A stretch of 64,000 bases of DNA from Deltaproteobacteria bacterium. GTDB lineage: Bacteria; Desulfobacterota; Binatia; UBA1149; JAJCZL01. The notes under the pieces were generated by a model. It was not told the DNA's origin, did not search any database, and saw only the letters and a list, made by a program, of their open reading frames with translations. The stretch is from assembly GCA_029262415.1 (NCBI GenBank), contig JAJCZL010000013.1:41427-105426 (forward strand), read 5' to 3'. Both the position numbers and the translations under genes were made by a program. Positions 63,237 through 64,000 of this stretch are shown one piece after another. How positions within the stretch are numbered: the stretch's first letter is position 1; every line of letters starts with the position of its first letter.

Positions 63237-64000
63237 ATGAGCGATGCAGCGGGAAAAACTACTTCAAGCGACGTCGAGTGTCCGAGTTGTGGACACAGGT
63301 TTGCGCTTTCGGATGCGGTTTCGCACGGTCTGCGCGAGGGGATCGAAGCCGAGTTCCAGGCCAAGCAGCGCGAAGCCAAGGAGCATGCTGACAAGCGCGT
63401 CGCCGAAGCTGAAGCGCGTGCCAAACAGCTCGAAGAGCAGGCCCGCAAGCGTACACAAGAACTCGAAGCGCGCGAAAAATCGTTTGACGCGCGCGTCGAA
63501 GCAGAACTGAAGAGCCAAACGGCTGAGATCGTTGCGGCTGCCGCAAAGAAGGCCGAGCAGGATCAGGCGCAAAAACTGGCGCTTCTGCAAGAGCAGGTCA
63601 CTCAGCGCGACCAAGAGATGCAAGCCGCCCGCAAGCGCGAGCTCGAACTCATGAAGGCAACGGCTGCGGCCGAGGACGCCAAGCAGAACGCCGAGCTCAA
63701 CGCACAACGAACACTCGAGCAAGGGCGTGAAGCGATACGTAAGGCCGCGACCGATGCTGCAAGGGAGAGCGCCGCCGAGCAACACCGCCTAAAGGATCTC
63801 GAGAAGGACAAACAGATCAACGATCTACGGAAATCCCTGGGTGACGCGCAGCGCAAAGCCGAACAAGGATCGATGGAAACCCAGGGCGAGGTGCTCGAAC
63901 TCGATTTCGAGTCGCGCCTCGCGGCGTACTTTCCCCGCGATACGATTGCCGCCGTACCCAAGGGGATCCGCGGCGCAGACCTCATCCAAACCGTGAACAC
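63237..64000 (+). CDS. DUF2130-domain coiled-coil protein, partial at window end
   Basis: The gene begins with ATG at 63237 and runs off the window after 254 codons. A zinc-ribbon-like pair (VECPSCGHRF) opens it, then a coiled coil spans residues 40-205, then the DUF2130 core starts with GEVLELDFESRLAAYFPRD. DUF2130 proteins are of unknown function, sometimes described as nuclease-like. The C-terminal half is outside the window. Confidence 0.88.
   Translation, partial: MSDAAGKTTSSDVECPSCGHRFALSDAVSHGLREGIEAEFQAKQREAKEHADKRVAEAEARAKQLEEQARKRTQELEAREKSFDARVEAELKSQTAEIVAAAAKKAEQDQAQKLALLQEQVTQRDQEMQAARKRELELMKATAAAEDAKQNAELNAQRTLEQGREAIRKAATDAARESAAEQHRLKDLEKDKQINDLRKSLGDAQRKAEQGSMETQGEVLELDFESRLAAYFPRDTIAAVPKGIRGADLIQTVN

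Noticed and set aside
1..64000. CRISPR array or tRNA/rRNA genes
   Set aside because: No regularly spaced direct repeats and no tRNA-like GGTTCGANTCC arm in a cloverleaf context were noticed by eye; an exhaustive scan was not possible.

Overview
The window is GC-rich, densely coded bacterial chromosome from a Gram-negative organism. It carries Lgt, FtsE/FtsX with a degenerate EnvC-type activator, an RpoH-type sigma factor, SecA and several lipoproteins. Gene order (ftsE-ftsX-envC-like-ctpA-xseA, then xseB-ispA-tlyA) and secreted repeat proteins with dockerin-like tails suggest a Desulfobacterota/Binatota-like lineage. The affiliation is an inference from gene content only. No rRNA, tRNA or CRISPR array was recognised.

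Layout. 1-7.8 kb: an SDR, glnS, a wax ester synthase/DGAT, a HAD-PlsC fusion, an alpha/beta hydrolase and a methyltransferase. 7.9-9.1 kb: a scar of an integrase remnant, an IS5-derived miniature element and a gene fragment. 9.1-16.3 kb: an accessory acyl-CoA/lipid cluster with a FAH-family hydratase, a TetR regulator, two tandem KAS III-like enzymes (the second without catalytic Cys and His), split MaoC-type hydratases, an LLM oxidoreductase and three hydrolase-fold or small proteins. 16.5-18.2 kb: a seven-repeat secreted protein. 18.4-31.8 kb: a housekeeping run covering the envelope/division module (lgt, tlpA-like, ftsE, ftsX, envC-like, ctpA), xseA, M23 peptidase, mobA-like, xseB, ispA, tlyA, rpoZ, rpoH and a cinA N-domain protein. 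31.9-39.7 kb: a surface-glycan or lipid-linked modification operon plus a membrane sulfatase-like protein. 39.7-47.9 kb: lipoprotein, engB, DUF362, secA, argJ, Zn-alcohol dehydrogenase and a carboxymuconolactone decarboxylase-like gene. 48-55.4 kb: a Fic enzyme with palindromic operator-like repeats, a GFA protein, gatB-gatA-gatC, yraN, serS and a lipoprotein. 55.4-56.5 kb: a second scar with a structured intergenic stretch, an MscS-channel fragment and an IS5 remnant. 56.5-60.3 kb: DUF2062, then a C5-dicarboxylate CoA triad (lyase, MaoC hydratase, class III CoA-transferase). 60.3-64 kb: IS remnant, dockerin-like fragment, an HTH/nucleotidyltransferase pair, a GST-fold protein and a partial DUF2130 gene.

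The most unusual coding signal is the KAS III plus pseudo-KAS III pair at 10.6-12.6 kb. It has the active/inactive pairing seen in PqsC/PqsB and lies beside a two-subunit MaoC hydratase and a TetR regulator. The most unusual non-coding signal is an IS5-derived repeat present three times. In one copy the boundary base triplet supplies the stop codon of the wax ester synthase gene. Gene starts were set from ribosome-binding sites and family alignment from memory; no database search was run.
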